Positions 43,706 to 52,089 of a stretch of 64,000 nucleotides of DNA are shown here, piece by piece. Each line of letters opens with the position of its first letter. The stretch's first letter is position 1. This DNA is from CAVXHQ01 sp963761735 (GTDB lineage Bacteria; Pseudomonadota; Alphaproteobacteria; Rhodobacterales; Rhodobacteraceae): positions 1 through 64,000 of the forward strand of contig CAVXHQ010000006.1 in assembly GCA_963761735.1 (NCBI GenBank). Direction: 5' to 3'. The notes under the pieces are model-generated. The model worked only from the letters and a program-made list of their open reading frames with translations, did no database searches and was not told the origin of the DNA. The translations under genes were made by a program, and so were the position numbers.

Positions 43706-45337
43706 ATGCCGAAGCCACGTTTCACTTCTTGCCTCATCGGGGCCGCAGCGCTCACGTTTTCGACGGCGTTGGGCGCGCAGGCGCAAACCGGCGTCCCGGC
43801 GGAATATCCGCCCGAAAGCTATGGCGCCAACCAGTACATCGACAGCCGGGGCTGTGCGTTCATCCGCGCGGGCATCGGCGGTCTGACGGAATGGATCCCG
43901 CGCGTTGCCCGCGACCGCAACCAGTTGTGCGGCTTTCAGCCGACGAATGCGCCTGCCGCCCCGCAGGCACCTGCCGGGCCGGTGGTCACGCCGGTTCAGG
44001 CCCCTGTGGCGACACCGGCCCCTGCACCGACGCCCGCGCCCGCTGTCCGCCCCGTCGTTCAGCCCGCGCCCGCGCCGCGCCCGACCGGAAACGTCGGTGC
44101 CCCTATCGCCACCGTCGCCGGGATCACCACCCCGCCATCGATCCGGCCCGCCGGGGCCTCGCCCGCCGTCGTACCAATGCCTGCCGTGGCGCCCGCCGCC
44201 GTGCGCACGCCGGCCCCTGCGGTTGCCCCGGCCCCCGCGATCACCCGGGCCGAGGCCTGTCAGGGCCGCACCGGTATCCAGCGCGGTTTCGTCTCGCAGG
44301 CGACCGGTCAGCCGATCGATTGCGGCACCGCGCCGGACGGTTCCGGGCAACCCGCGCTCATCCCTGCGACAGTGACCGGCCCGGTGCCGGTCATAACCCG
44401 CGCCGAGGCCTGTCAGGGCCGGACCGGCGTCCAGCGGCTTTTCATCTCCGACCGTACCGGACTGCCGATCGACTGTGGCCCCGGCGCCGGTGTGACGACC
44501 ATCATTGCCGCCGATATCGCGGCGCCGCAGATCGTCGGTCCCTATGCGATCCCGTCGCTGGCGGGCGGGCAGGTTGCCACCCTTTTGCCCGGTCAGGCCG
44601 ATCCCTATCCCGGTATCCGGCGCGCGACCCTGTCCGAGATCTGCAGTGAAATCGCGGCCACCGGGGCGCGGTTCCGCAATGTGGTCACCGATCGGCCGGT
44701 GATCTGCGATGGCGCGCCGTCCGTGCTTACCTCCGCGCGCGGCACGATGGTGCCCGGCGGACCGGCAGCGGTCGGCGGCCCCGCCGCTCCGGGCCTGACC
44801 GCACCTGCCGCGACGCAACTTGCACAGGGTGCCGCGCGTCCGCAGACCACCCGCACCGTGTCGCCAAGACCGACCGGGCTGGGCGAGCTGTTTGCGCCGT
44901 CGCCGGTGCCCGCGTCGAACCCGATTGCGCCGCTGGTTCAGCATATCCGTCCCCCGGCGGGCTATGAGCGGGTCTGGGACGATGGCCGCATCAATCTGAA
45001 CCGTGGTGTCGCACAGCCTGTCTCGGGGCAGGTCGTACAGTCGCGGACGGTGTCGCGCACGCCAGTCGCCGCGTCGGCGGTCCGATCCGCGATGCCCGCA
45101 TCGGCGCCCGCACAGCAGTTCATTCAGGTCGGTACCTACGGCACGCCGGCCAACGCCGACGCCGCCGCGGCACGGTTGCGCGGCCTCGGTCTGTCAGTCG
45201 GATTTGCCAGCGCGACCCGGAATGGCCAGGATCTGCGCATTGTCGCCGCCGGGCCGTTCGCCTCTCCGGCACAGTTGACCGCCGCCCTTCAGGCGGTGCG
45301 GTCCGCAGGCTTTGGCGACGCGTTCGCGCGGAACTGA
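43706..45337 (+). CDS. Exported SPOR-domain protein with repeated Cys modules
   Basis: A 543-residue protein with a Sec signal peptide (residues 1-26, ending AQAQT), a conserved RGCAFIRAG region, a Pro/Ala-rich linker and two nearly identical modules, ITRAEACQGRTGIQRGF and ITRAEACQGRTGVQRLF, each followed by an S-x-x-TG-x-PIDCG element. A third diverged copy reads CSEIAATGARFRNV. A C-terminal SPOR domain (QFIQVGTYGTPANADAAAAR) binds denuded peptidoglycan at division sites. This layout fits a periplasmic cell-wall or division factor. GGGGGA lies before the ATG. Confidence 0.82.
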   Translation: MPKPRFTSCLIGAAALTFSTALGAQAQTGVPAEYPPESYGANQYIDSRGCAFIRAGIGGLTEWIPRVARDRNQLCGFQPTNAPAAPQAPAGPVVTPVQAPVATPAPAPTPAPAVRPVVQPAPAPRPTGNVGAPIATVAGITTPPSIRPAGASPAVVPMPAVAPAAVRTPAPAVAPAPAITRAEACQGRTGIQRGFVSQATGQPIDCGTAPDGSGQPALIPATVTGPVPVITRAEACQGRTGVQRLFISDRTGLPIDCGPGAGVTTIIAADIAAPQIVGPYAIPSLAGGQVATLLPGQADPYPGIRRATLSEICSEIAATGARFRNVVTDRPVICDGAPSVLTSARGTMVPGGPAAVGGPAAPGLTAPAATQLAQGAARPQTTRTVSPRPTGLGELFAPSPVPASNPIAPLVQHIRPPAGYERVWDDGRINLNRGVAQPVSGQVVQSRTVSRTPVAASAVRSAMPASAPAQQFIQVGTYGTPANADAAAARLRGLGLSVGFASATRNGQDLRIVAAGPFASPAQLTAALQAVRSAGFGDAFARN

Positions 45338-45362
45338 TCGGGTCCGATCCTGTCCTGATCCG

Positions 45363-45419
45363 GGGTTGGGCATCCCGACGCAGGGTTGGACATCCCGACC
45401 ACGGGTTGGACATCCCGAC
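45363..45419. repeat. 20-bp tandem array between convergent genes
   Basis: Three copies of a 17-bp core GGGTTGGACATCCCGAC (first copy with GGGC for GGAC) begin at 45363, 45383 and 45403, an exact 20-bp period. The array fills the gap between the stop of the SPOR gene and the stop of the M48-like gene. Confidence 0.88.
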
Positions 45420-45422
45420 GCA

Positions 45423-46445
45423 TTACTGGACGGCACAGATACTCTGAAGGCTGATCCAGCTGCCGTCCGTCAGGACCGCACGCTCCGGCGGGATCTGATC
45501 CAGCGTGGCGGCCAGATAGGGCGCGAGTTCCGCGTCGCTGCGGCCCGAAGCTGCCGCCCATGTGTTGAACATGACCTTCGCCCCCGCGAACCCTTCGGCC
45601 ATGATCCGCGGCGCGCCAAGCGGCGGCGCCTCAGCGATCAGGTCGCGGGCCTGAGCGGCCAGAGTGTCGTCCGGCAGATTGCCGGTGGTGAGCAATGTCA
45701 GCGTTGCCATCAGGCCCGCCTCGCGCAGGACGCCGTCCATCGGATCGGTCGCGGGCCGCGACAGGGCAGCCGCAAGGATATGTCCCGCGACGACGTCGGG
45801 ATCGTCGGTGCCCGCGATCATCTGGCGCGACAGCACGATGATGCCGCCGGGCAGATACAGCGCGGCGGGGATCGCCTGCGGCACCACCACCACCTGACCC
45901 GGCGCGTCGCGGCCCAGCAGCCGGGTGTGCAGCGACGCCAGCGCCGAGGTGCCCAGCGGATTGCGGCAGGTGGCCCCGGTGATCCGCTGGATATGCCCCA
46001 GCAGGGTCGCGCCGATTTCGGTCCGCTTCGACTGCGGCACCGCGTCCATTGCCTGTTGACGCAGCGCGCCCGGCAGCCACCAGGCCAACAGCGCCAGCGA
46101 CACCGCAAGCACCGCCAGCCGCGACACCGACCGCAATCTGCCCGGACGCGGACGGGCGCGGTCGACGGCGCGGCGTACCTTTTCGAGGGCTTCGGCCATC
46201 AGATCGTCCTCGATCTCGACCGTTTCACCGCCCTGCGGATCGGGGGAATAGAGTGCCGGACGCACGCCGGGGTTCAGCCGGATGATCGCGGGCAGGGACC
46301 AATGGGTGATCGGGCGCGCGGCACTGTCGGAAATCACGAGGGTCGCATCGCCGAACGACAGCACCACCTCGCGGCGCTGTTCATCGGCGCTCGGACGCCA
46401 GAGGCCGGTGCTTTCAAGTCGGGAATATTCCCTGAGTGCCGTCAT
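45423..46445 (-). CDS. M48-like membrane protein without catalytic motif
   Basis: A 340-residue protein. A cytosolic N-terminal part (VVLSFGDATLVISD, THWSLPAIIRL) and one transmembrane helix (VSRLAVLAVSLALLAWWLPG) precede a periplasmic domain resembling the M48 peptidase-like domain of rhodobacterial proteins (GGIIVLSRQMIAGTDDPDVV). Where HExxH is expected the sequence reads AGHILAAALSR, so the zinc site is incomplete and it is probably not an active protease. ATG 46445 is preferred over GTG 46460. Family assignment is moderate. Confidence 0.55.
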   Translation of the reverse strand: MTALREYSRLESTGLWRPSADEQRREVVLSFGDATLVISDSAARPITHWSLPAIIRLNPGVRPALYSPDPQGGETVEIEDDLMAEALEKVRRAVDRARPRPGRLRSVSRLAVLAVSLALLAWWLPGALRQQAMDAVPQSKRTEIGATLLGHIQRITGATCRNPLGTSALASLHTRLLGRDAPGQVVVVPQAIPAALYLPGGIIVLSRQMIAGTDDPDVVAGHILAAALSRPATDPMDGVLREAGLMATLTLLTTGNLPDDTLAAQARDLIAEAPPLGAPRIMAEGFAGAKVMFNTWAAASGRSDAELAPYLAATLDQIPPERAVLTDGSWISLQSICAVQ

Positions 46446-46616
46446 ATCCGCCTGCTGCACCTCGTCCGGCGCGATTGTCCGCCCGGTTGCCCGGAGTGTA
46501 GCGGCTTGCCGCCGGTTTGAACAACCGTTCCGCGCGACGGACCCCGAGAAGCGGCTGCGACGGCCGCCTCCAGCACGATCGTATGAGGCCGTGCGGCCCG
46601 GTCATCGCCGCGGTCG

Positions 46617-46662
46617 CGATTTCTTTGAAAGAAATCGACGTCGAAGTCTTTGAAAGACTTCG
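46617..46662. promoter_or_regulatory. Two adjacent perfect palindromes after fadJ-like gene
   Basis: CGATTTCTTT-G-AAAGAAATCG at 46617-46637 and CGAAGTCTTT-G-AAAGACTTCG at 46642-46662 are both perfect 10-1-10 palindromes with the shared core TCTTTGAAAGA and centres exactly 25 bp apart. They follow the fadJ-like stop by 12 bases and precede the M48-like ATG by about 170. They may be operators or a double hairpin; no T-tract follows on either strand. Confidence 0.7.
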
Positions 46663-46673
46663 GGACCGGCCGG

Positions 46674-48911
46674 TCAGGCCACCTTTGCAGCGGCGAACTG
46701 CCCATAAAAGCTCTGTCCCTTGTCGGCCATCTCGCGCAGCAACGCGGGGCAGGCGAAGCGGGGACCGAACGTTTCGGCAAGGTCGTCGGCGCGGTCGGCG
46801 GCATAGGGCGCGCCCAGCATGTCGAGCCACGAGAACGGACCGCCCGACCACGGCGCAAAGCCCCAGCCGAGAATCGCGCCTACATCGCCCTCGCGGATGT
46901 CCGTCAGCACGCCGTCCTCCAGCGCGCGCACCGCCTCGAGGGTCTGGGCGAACATCAGGCGGTGTTGCACGGTTACAAGGTCTGGCTGGTCGTCGGCCAC
47001 GGCGTATTTCGCGGCCAGACCGTCCCAGAGGCCAGTACGCTTGCCCGCATCGTCATAGGCATAAAAGCCCGCGCCGTTCTTGCGGCCAAGGCGCCCTTCG
47101 CCTTCCATCCAGAACAGCACCTCGTCCACTTCGGCATCGCCATAGGCATCGCCCATCGCCGCCTTCGTCGCCTTGGCGATCTTGACGCCCAGGTCGATCG
47201 AAGTTTCGTCCACAAGCTGCAGCGGCCCCAGCGGCAGCCCCATCAGTTTGGCGGCGTTTTCGATCAGCACCGGTTCCACGCCCTCGCGCAGCATCCGCAT
47301 GCCTTCGTTCAGGTACGGAATGATGCAGCGGTTGGCGTAAAAGAACCGCGCGTCGTTGACCACGATGGGCGTCTTGCGGATCTGGCGCACGAAATCGAGC
47401 GCCTTGGCCACCGCGACATCGCCGGTCTGCTCGCCCCGGATGATCTCGACCAGCAGCATCTTGTCGACGGGCGAGAAGAAATGGATACCGATGAATTGTT
47501 CGGGCCGCGCGCTGGCGCGGGCCAGCATCGTGATCGGCAAAGTGGATGTATTTGTGGCGAAGATGCAGTCCTTTGACGTCACGGCATCGACGGCTTTCGT
47601 GACCTCGGCCTTGATCTTCGGGACCTCGAACACCGCCTCGACGATCAGGTCGCACTCGGCCAGCGCCGCGTAATCGGTGGTCGCCACGATGCGGTCCAGC
47701 ACCTCGGCCTTGCCGGCCGCCGTCATCTTCTTGCGGGCGATGCCCTTGTCGAGGATGCCGGTCGCGTGCCCCTTGCCCTTGTCCGCCGCCTCCTGCCTCT
47801 GGTCCAGCAGCACGACGTCGATGCCTGCCTTTGCGGCGACATAGGCGATGCCCGCGCCCATCATGCCTGCGCCCAGCACGCCGACCTTGCGCACCCGCTG
47901 GTCCGGGGCCCCGGGCCGGTTGGCGCCCTTTTCGAGGGCCTCCTTGTTGATGAACAGCGACCGGATCATCGCCGAAGACGAAGGGTTCATCAGGACGTTG
48001 GTAAACCAGCGCGCCTCGATCCGCAGGGCCACGTCGAACGGTACCAGCGCGCCTTCGTAGACCGCACTCAGCAGCGCCCTGGCCGCCGGATAGACACCCA
48101 TCGTCTTGCCGTGAACCATCGCGCTGGCGCCCACGAAGGTCATGAAACCGGCGGGATGATAGGGCGTGCCACCGGGCATTTTATAGCCCTTGAGATCCCA
48201 GGGCTTGACGATATCGGCGTCCGTGGCACCCAGCACCCAGGCCTTCGCCGCCGCCAGCAGACCGTCCGCGGGCACTACCTCGTCGATGACGCCCGCGCGT
48301 TTCGCGCCAGCAGGATCGTGCAGCTTCCCTTCGAGCAGCAGCGGAGAGGCCGCCATCGCCCCCATCTTGCGGACCAGTCGCGTGGTGCCGCCAGCGCCCG
48401 GAAAAATGCCGACCATGATTTCGGGCAGGCCGATTTTCGCCCGTGGGTTGTCGGCGGCAAAGATGCGGTGACAGGCCAGCGGCAGCTCGAGTCCGACGCC
48501 GAGGGCGGTGCCGGGCAGGGCCGCGGCGATGGGCTTGCCGCCTTTGTTGGTCTTGGGCTCCATGCCTGCACGCTCGATCTTGCGCAGCATGTGGTGGCCC
48601 TGCATCGTGAAATCGAACAGCGCCTGCGCGGCCCCTCCTTCCGCATCGGCATTGCCCGTTCCGGAACCAGCTTCCGCGCGAATACCGGCCAGCACGTTCA
48701 GGTCCATGCCGCCCGCAAAGCTGTCCTTGGCGCTGGTGATGACGATGCCTTTGACGGCGGTATCGGCGAGGGCCGCGTCGATCAGGTCGTTGAGGACGCC
48801 CATGCTGTCGCGGGTCATCACGTTCATTGATTTGCCGGGGACGTCCCAGGTTATCGTGGCAACGCCGTCGGCGTCGGTCTGGGCGGTGAAATCGGGTTTC
48901 GTTTCGGTCAT
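46674..48911 (-). CDS. FadJ-like bifunctional enoyl-CoA hydratase/3-hydroxyacyl-CoA dehydrogenase
   Basis: A 745-residue fatty-oxidation alpha-type enzyme. Residues 1-250 are the crotonase domain (SAKDSFAGGMDLNVLAGI, GIFPGAGGTTRLVRKMGAMA). From about 310 comes the Rossmann fold VGVLGAGMMGAGIAYVAAKA and FIGIHFFSPVDKMLLVEII, then the C-terminal dehydrogenase helices. It hydrates enoyl-CoA and oxidises 3-hydroxyacyl-CoA. AAGGTG precedes ATG 48911. A 14-bp tandem array lies in the leader. Thiolase and acyl-CoA dehydrogenase genes lie upstream on the same strand. Confidence 0.9.
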   Translation of the reverse strand: MTETKPDFTAQTDADGVATITWDVPGKSMNVMTRDSMGVLNDLIDAALADTAVKGIVITSAKDSFAGGMDLNVLAGIRAEAGSGTGNADAEGGAAQALFDFTMQGHHMLRKIERAGMEPKTNKGGKPIAAALPGTALGVGLELPLACHRIFAADNPRAKIGLPEIMVGIFPGAGGTTRLVRKMGAMAASPLLLEGKLHDPAGAKRAGVIDEVVPADGLLAAAKAWVLGATDADIVKPWDLKGYKMPGGTPYHPAGFMTFVGASAMVHGKTMGVYPAARALLSAVYEGALVPFDVALRIEARWFTNVLMNPSSSAMIRSLFINKEALEKGANRPGAPDQRVRKVGVLGAGMMGAGIAYVAAKAGIDVVLLDQRQEAADKGKGHATGILDKGIARKKMTAAGKAEVLDRIVATTDYAALAECDLIVEAVFEVPKIKAEVTKAVDAVTSKDCIFATNTSTLPITMLARASARPEQFIGIHFFSPVDKMLLVEIIRGEQTGDVAVAKALDFVRQIRKTPIVVNDARFFYANRCIIPYLNEGMRMLREGVEPVLIENAAKLMGLPLGPLQLVDETSIDLGVKIAKATKAAMGDAYGDAEVDEVLFWMEGEGRLGRKNGAGFYAYDDAGKRTGLWDGLAAKYAVADDQPDLVTVQHRLMFAQTLEAVRALEDGVLTDIREGDVGAILGWGFAPWSGGPFSWLDMLGAPYAADRADDLAETFGPRFACPALLREMADKGQSFYGQFAAAKVA

Positions 48912-48928
48912 CGGGGCACCTTCGGACT

Positions 48929-48977
48929 GGATCTGGTGGAATGGATCTGGCGGGCTGGATCTGGTGGCATGGATCGG
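48929..48977. repeat. 14-bp tandem array in the leader of the fadJ-like gene
   Basis: GGATCTGG recurs at 48929, 48943, 48957 and, as GGATCGG, at 48971: a 14-bp period with diverged interiors. It lies 18-66 bases before the fadJ-like start codon. Confidence 0.8.
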
Positions 48978-49056
48978 GGCAGAGTATTCTGCGTGGCATG
49001 TGATAATTCTGGTCCGCGACCGACCGGGTGGCACCGGGGTCCTGCGACCGTCCGGT

Positions 49057-49998
49057 TCAGGGAGAGGATACGCCCGGCGTCGCATGATCCTGTGCAGGAC
49101 GCCCGAAATCGGGCAGCACCGGCGTCGCGTTTATGCGGACCGGTCCGCCAAAGGTTTCGGCTGTGTTGAAGATTGCGCTGGCATAGCCCGTCGACCGCCA
49201 TGCACCGTCCGTTCCGCGCAGCAGGCGCACGCGGTTGGGATAGGGCGGTATGACCCGCACACCGCCGATCAGCTGGTGGCTGTCGTGGATGCCCGCAATC
49301 TCGTCCGGCGAGACGAACCGCGCCCGGCGGGCGATGCGGACGATCAACGTGTTGCCCGTCGCGCCGAAACGGGTGACGAAATCGCGAAACAGCCGCTCGA
49401 TCCCGGTCCTGTCGGTCAGGGTGACGCTATCGGTTTCGGTGACCATCGAGAACGGCAGCGCGATGCCGTCGGCAAACCCTTCCAGATCGTCGGCCATCAC
49501 CGCGTCCGACATCCGGTCGAGGAAATCCTGAAACAGGGCGCGGGCCTCGGGGTCCGGGTCGGTCAGGCATAACAGAACCCTGCTTTCGGGGGCGTCGTCC
49601 TCGAGGGCATAATCCGCCGACGACACCCGCCACACGCCGTCTTCGCGGACGAGGACGGAATAGACCGGGTAGGGGCGCGACAGCTCGTCGGCGCCGACCA
49701 TGATCCGGTTGACGTGGGTTGCCTTGACCGTGTCGGGCCCGCTGTATTCGGCTGCCACGCAGGTACGTTCGAACGCCGTCACGCCCTTGCGTTCGTAAAG
49801 GGCGCAGATCTGCAGGAACATCTCGCGAAATTCGCTGACCGTCACGATGACCTTTTGCTGCCCCATCGTCTTGATCGTCTGGGGCAGTGCGAAACAGGCC
49901 CGCGCCAGATCGAAATCGTGCGTCATCAGCGCCCGCGCCGTTTCCCGCAGGAGATATTCGGAAATCTGTTTCGCGGTTCTCGTTTCGGGCGGGTGCAT
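49057..49998 (-). CDS. Protein with two tandem NTF2-like (SnoaL-type) domains
   Basis: A 313-residue cytosolic protein whose two halves share a layout. Helices at the start (TARALMTHDFDLARACFALP and MSDAVMADDLEGFADGIALP) are followed by a threshold-and-radius segment (SEFREMFLQICALY; TGIERLFRDFVTRF) and beta strands ending GVWRVSSADYAL and GAWRSTGYASAI. This is a duplicated NTF2-like fold of the kind used in SnoaL/ketosteroid-isomerase-like proteins. It sits two bases after the thiolase stop, within the fatty-oxidation cluster; its role is unknown. ATG 49998 is used. Confidence 0.68.
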   Translation of the reverse strand: MHPPETRTAKQISEYLLRETARALMTHDFDLARACFALPQTIKTMGQQKVIVTVSEFREMFLQICALYERKGVTAFERTCVAAEYSGPDTVKATHVNRIMVGADELSRPYPVYSVLVREDGVWRVSSADYALEDDAPESRVLLCLTDPDPEARALFQDFLDRMSDAVMADDLEGFADGIALPFSMVTETDSVTLTDRTGIERLFRDFVTRFGATGNTLIVRIARRARFVSPDEIAGIHDSHQLIGGVRVIPPYPNRVRLLRGTDGAWRSTGYASAIFNTAETFGGPVRINATPVLPDFGRPAQDHATPGVSSP

Positions 49999-50000
49999 GT

Positions 50001-51212
50001 CTAGATCCTCTCGATGATCGTGGCCGCCCCCATGCCCGACGCGACGCACAGCGTGGCGAGGCCGGTTCCCTTGCCCGAACGTTCCAGTTCGTCGAGCAGC
50101 GTGCCGAGAATCATCGCGCCGGTCGCCCCCAGCGGATGGCCCATCGCGATGGCGCCGCCGTTGACGTTGACGCGGTCCGGCGCCACGTCGAACGCCTGCA
50201 TGAACCGCAGCACGACGCTGGCGAACGCCTCATTGACCTCGAACAGGTCGATGTCGCTGATGGCCATGCCGTTGTCTTCGAGAATTTTCTGGGTGACGGG
50301 CACCGGGCCGGTGAGCATGATCGTCGGGTCGGTGCCGATCTTGGCCGTCGCGCGGATGCGGGCGCGGGGTTTCAGGCCCATCGCCTCGCCATACTCCTTC
50401 GATCCGATCAGGATACCGGCGGCACCGTCGACGATGCCGGACGAGTTGCCCGCGTGGTGGATGTGTTCGATCCGCTCCAGATGCGGGTACTTCATCATGG
50501 CGATCTTGTCGAAACCGGGCATCACTTCGCCCATCGCCTTGAACGCCGGGTTCAGCGCGCCGAGCGACTGCATGTCGGTGCCCGGGCGCATGTATTCGTC
50601 GGTGGACAGTATGGTCAGGCCGTTCTGGTCGGTGACCGGGACGACGGAATTGGCGAACCGGCCCTCGTCCCAGGCGATCTTGGCGCGTTTCTGGCTCTCG
50701 ACGGCGAGGGCGTCGGCGTCGTCGCGGGAAAACCCGTATTCGGTGGCGATGATATCCGCCGAAATGCCCTGCGGCACGAAATAGGTGTCCATCGCGACAC
50801 TCGGATCCACGGCGATGGCCGCGCCGTCGCTGCCCATCGGCACCCGGCTCATCATCTCGACGCCGCCCGCGATATAGGCCTGTCCCGCGCCGCCTCGGAT
50901 CTGGTTGGCGGCAAGGTTCACCGCCTCGAGACCGGAGGCGCAAAAGCGGTTGATCGACAGGCCGGGGATGCTCTGGTCGAGGCCCGAGGCCAGCACGATG
51001 GTCCGCGCGAGCCCGCCGCCCTGTTCGCCGATCTGGCTGACATTGCCCCAGATCACATCCTCGACGGCGTGGCCCGTCAGGCCGTTGCGCGTGCGCAGCG
51101 CGTCCAGAATGCCGGCGGACAGGCGCACGGCGGTCACTTCGTGCAGGCTGCCGTCGGCCCGTCCCTTGCCGCGCGGGGTGCGGATGGCGTCATAGATATA
51201 GGCGTCGGTCAT
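50001..51212 (-). CDS. Acetyl-CoA C-acetyltransferase (FadA-type thiolase)
   Basis: A 403-residue thiolase: nucleophile Cys91 in SINRFCASGLEAVN, then NEAFASVVLRF, the His motif GGAIAMGHPLGATGA and the second Cys in LCVASGMGAATII. It cleaves 3-ketoacyl-CoA. AAGGA lies before ATG 51212. The SnoaL-like gene follows two bases after the stop, so the two are co-transcribed. Repeated hairpins lie upstream, between this gene and the GST gene. Confidence 0.92.
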   Translation of the reverse strand: MTDAYIYDAIRTPRGKGRADGSLHEVTAVRLSAGILDALRTRNGLTGHAVEDVIWGNVSQIGEQGGGLARTIVLASGLDQSIPGLSINRFCASGLEAVNLAANQIRGGAGQAYIAGGVEMMSRVPMGSDGAAIAVDPSVAMDTYFVPQGISADIIATEYGFSRDDADALAVESQKRAKIAWDEGRFANSVVPVTDQNGLTILSTDEYMRPGTDMQSLGALNPAFKAMGEVMPGFDKIAMMKYPHLERIEHIHHAGNSSGIVDGAAGILIGSKEYGEAMGLKPRARIRATAKIGTDPTIMLTGPVPVTQKILEDNGMAISDIDLFEVNEAFASVVLRFMQAFDVAPDRVNVNGGAIAMGHPLGATGAMILGTLLDELERSGKGTGLATLCVASGMGAATIIERI

Positions 51213-51330
51213 GGGCGTGATCCTTGCGTCTCGTGGTGCGCTTCGGGCGGTATCGGCGATGCCGCCCGGGTGGTTTGTGTCGCTCCCGCCAATGTCCCGT
51301 CGAGGACAGGACGGCGGGCGAAGTGTTTTT

Positions 51331-51435
51331 GCGCCCGGTCCGCGGGCGCGTTCTCTCTGCGCCCGGTCCACGGGCGCCTCCCTTTTTACGCCCGATCCGC
51401 GGGCGCCCCCTTTTTTACGCCCGATCCGCGGGCGA
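51331..51435. repeat. Four-copy hairpin repeat between thiolase and GST genes
   Basis: Four copies of a 19-bp unit, consensus RCGCCCGRTCCGCGGGCGC, start at 51331, 51359, 51388 and 51417 (period 28-29). Each is an inverted repeat (CGCCCG...CGGGCG) and the spacers are pyrimidine-rich with T5-6 tracts. The fourth copy provides the last codons and the stop of the GST gene (51415-51417). Confidence 0.88.
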
Positions 51436-52050
51436 TCCCGGCATCAGATCATAGGGCGCCTTCCAGCCCGGGGTGGCGGCGATCGCGTCGAGCCAGCGGT
51501 CGAGGTTGGGATAGGCTGTGCGGTCGAACTGAAACGGTTCGGGATAGTACAGATAACCGCAGCAGGCGAGGTCGGCGATGGTCATCGCCTCACCGGCCAG
51601 CCACGACCGGTTTGCCAGACGCCCTTCGAGGATCTTCAACCCGGCATTGAGCCGCCCCGCCATGAAAGCGATGACATCGGCGTTGCGCTTTTCGGGCGTC
51701 AGGAAATTCATCTGAAACCGCAGACCGCCCGCCACGCCCGACACCTTGTGGTTGTCGAAAAACATCCACCGCAGCACCTCGCGCCGTTCGTCGGCGGACC
51801 GCCCGCCCAGCTTGCCGGTCTTGGACGAGATGTAATCCTGAATGACGCCGGACTGGGTCAGCACGGTATCGCCGTCGATCAGCACGGGCACCTCGCCCAT
51901 CTCGTTCATCGCGCGAAATTCATCGGTCCGCGCACCGCCGTTGAAGAAATCGACGTAGACCGGCTCCCACTCCGCATCCGCGAAGGTAAGCGTCAGGGCA
52001 GCCTTGTAGGCGTTGCCGCTTTCGCCGAAGCAATGGAGTTTCATGGTCAT
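51415..52050 (-). CDS. Glutathione S-transferase family protein
   Basis: A 211-residue GST: thioredoxin-like N-terminal domain with the start KLHCFGESGNAYKAALTL and the cis-Pro motif GEVPVLIDGDTVLTQSGVI, then an all-helical C-terminal domain with WLAGEAMTIADLACCGYLYY (N-capping Asp). It is probably a detoxifying or isomerising enzyme in the fatty or aromatic acid cluster. The final residues (SPADRA) and stop lie in the fourth unit of a hairpin repeat. Confidence 0.88.
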   Translation of the reverse strand: MTMKLHCFGESGNAYKAALTLTFADAEWEPVYVDFFNGGARTDEFRAMNEMGEVPVLIDGDTVLTQSGVIQDYISSKTGKLGGRSADERREVLRWMFFDNHKVSGVAGGLRFQMNFLTPEKRNADVIAFMAGRLNAGLKILEGRLANRSWLAGEAMTIADLACCGYLYYPEPFQFDRTAYPNLDRWLDAIAATPGWKAPYDLMPGSPADRA

Positions 52051-52089
52051 GTCGGTTCCTCAATTGGATTTGTGCCCGGATGCGGGCCG

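Noticed and set aside
43580..44944. Glycine/arginine-rich protein antisense to the SPOR gene
   Set aside because: Its repetitive composition is the complement of the Pro/Ala-rich linker in the SPOR protein; no start or family support.
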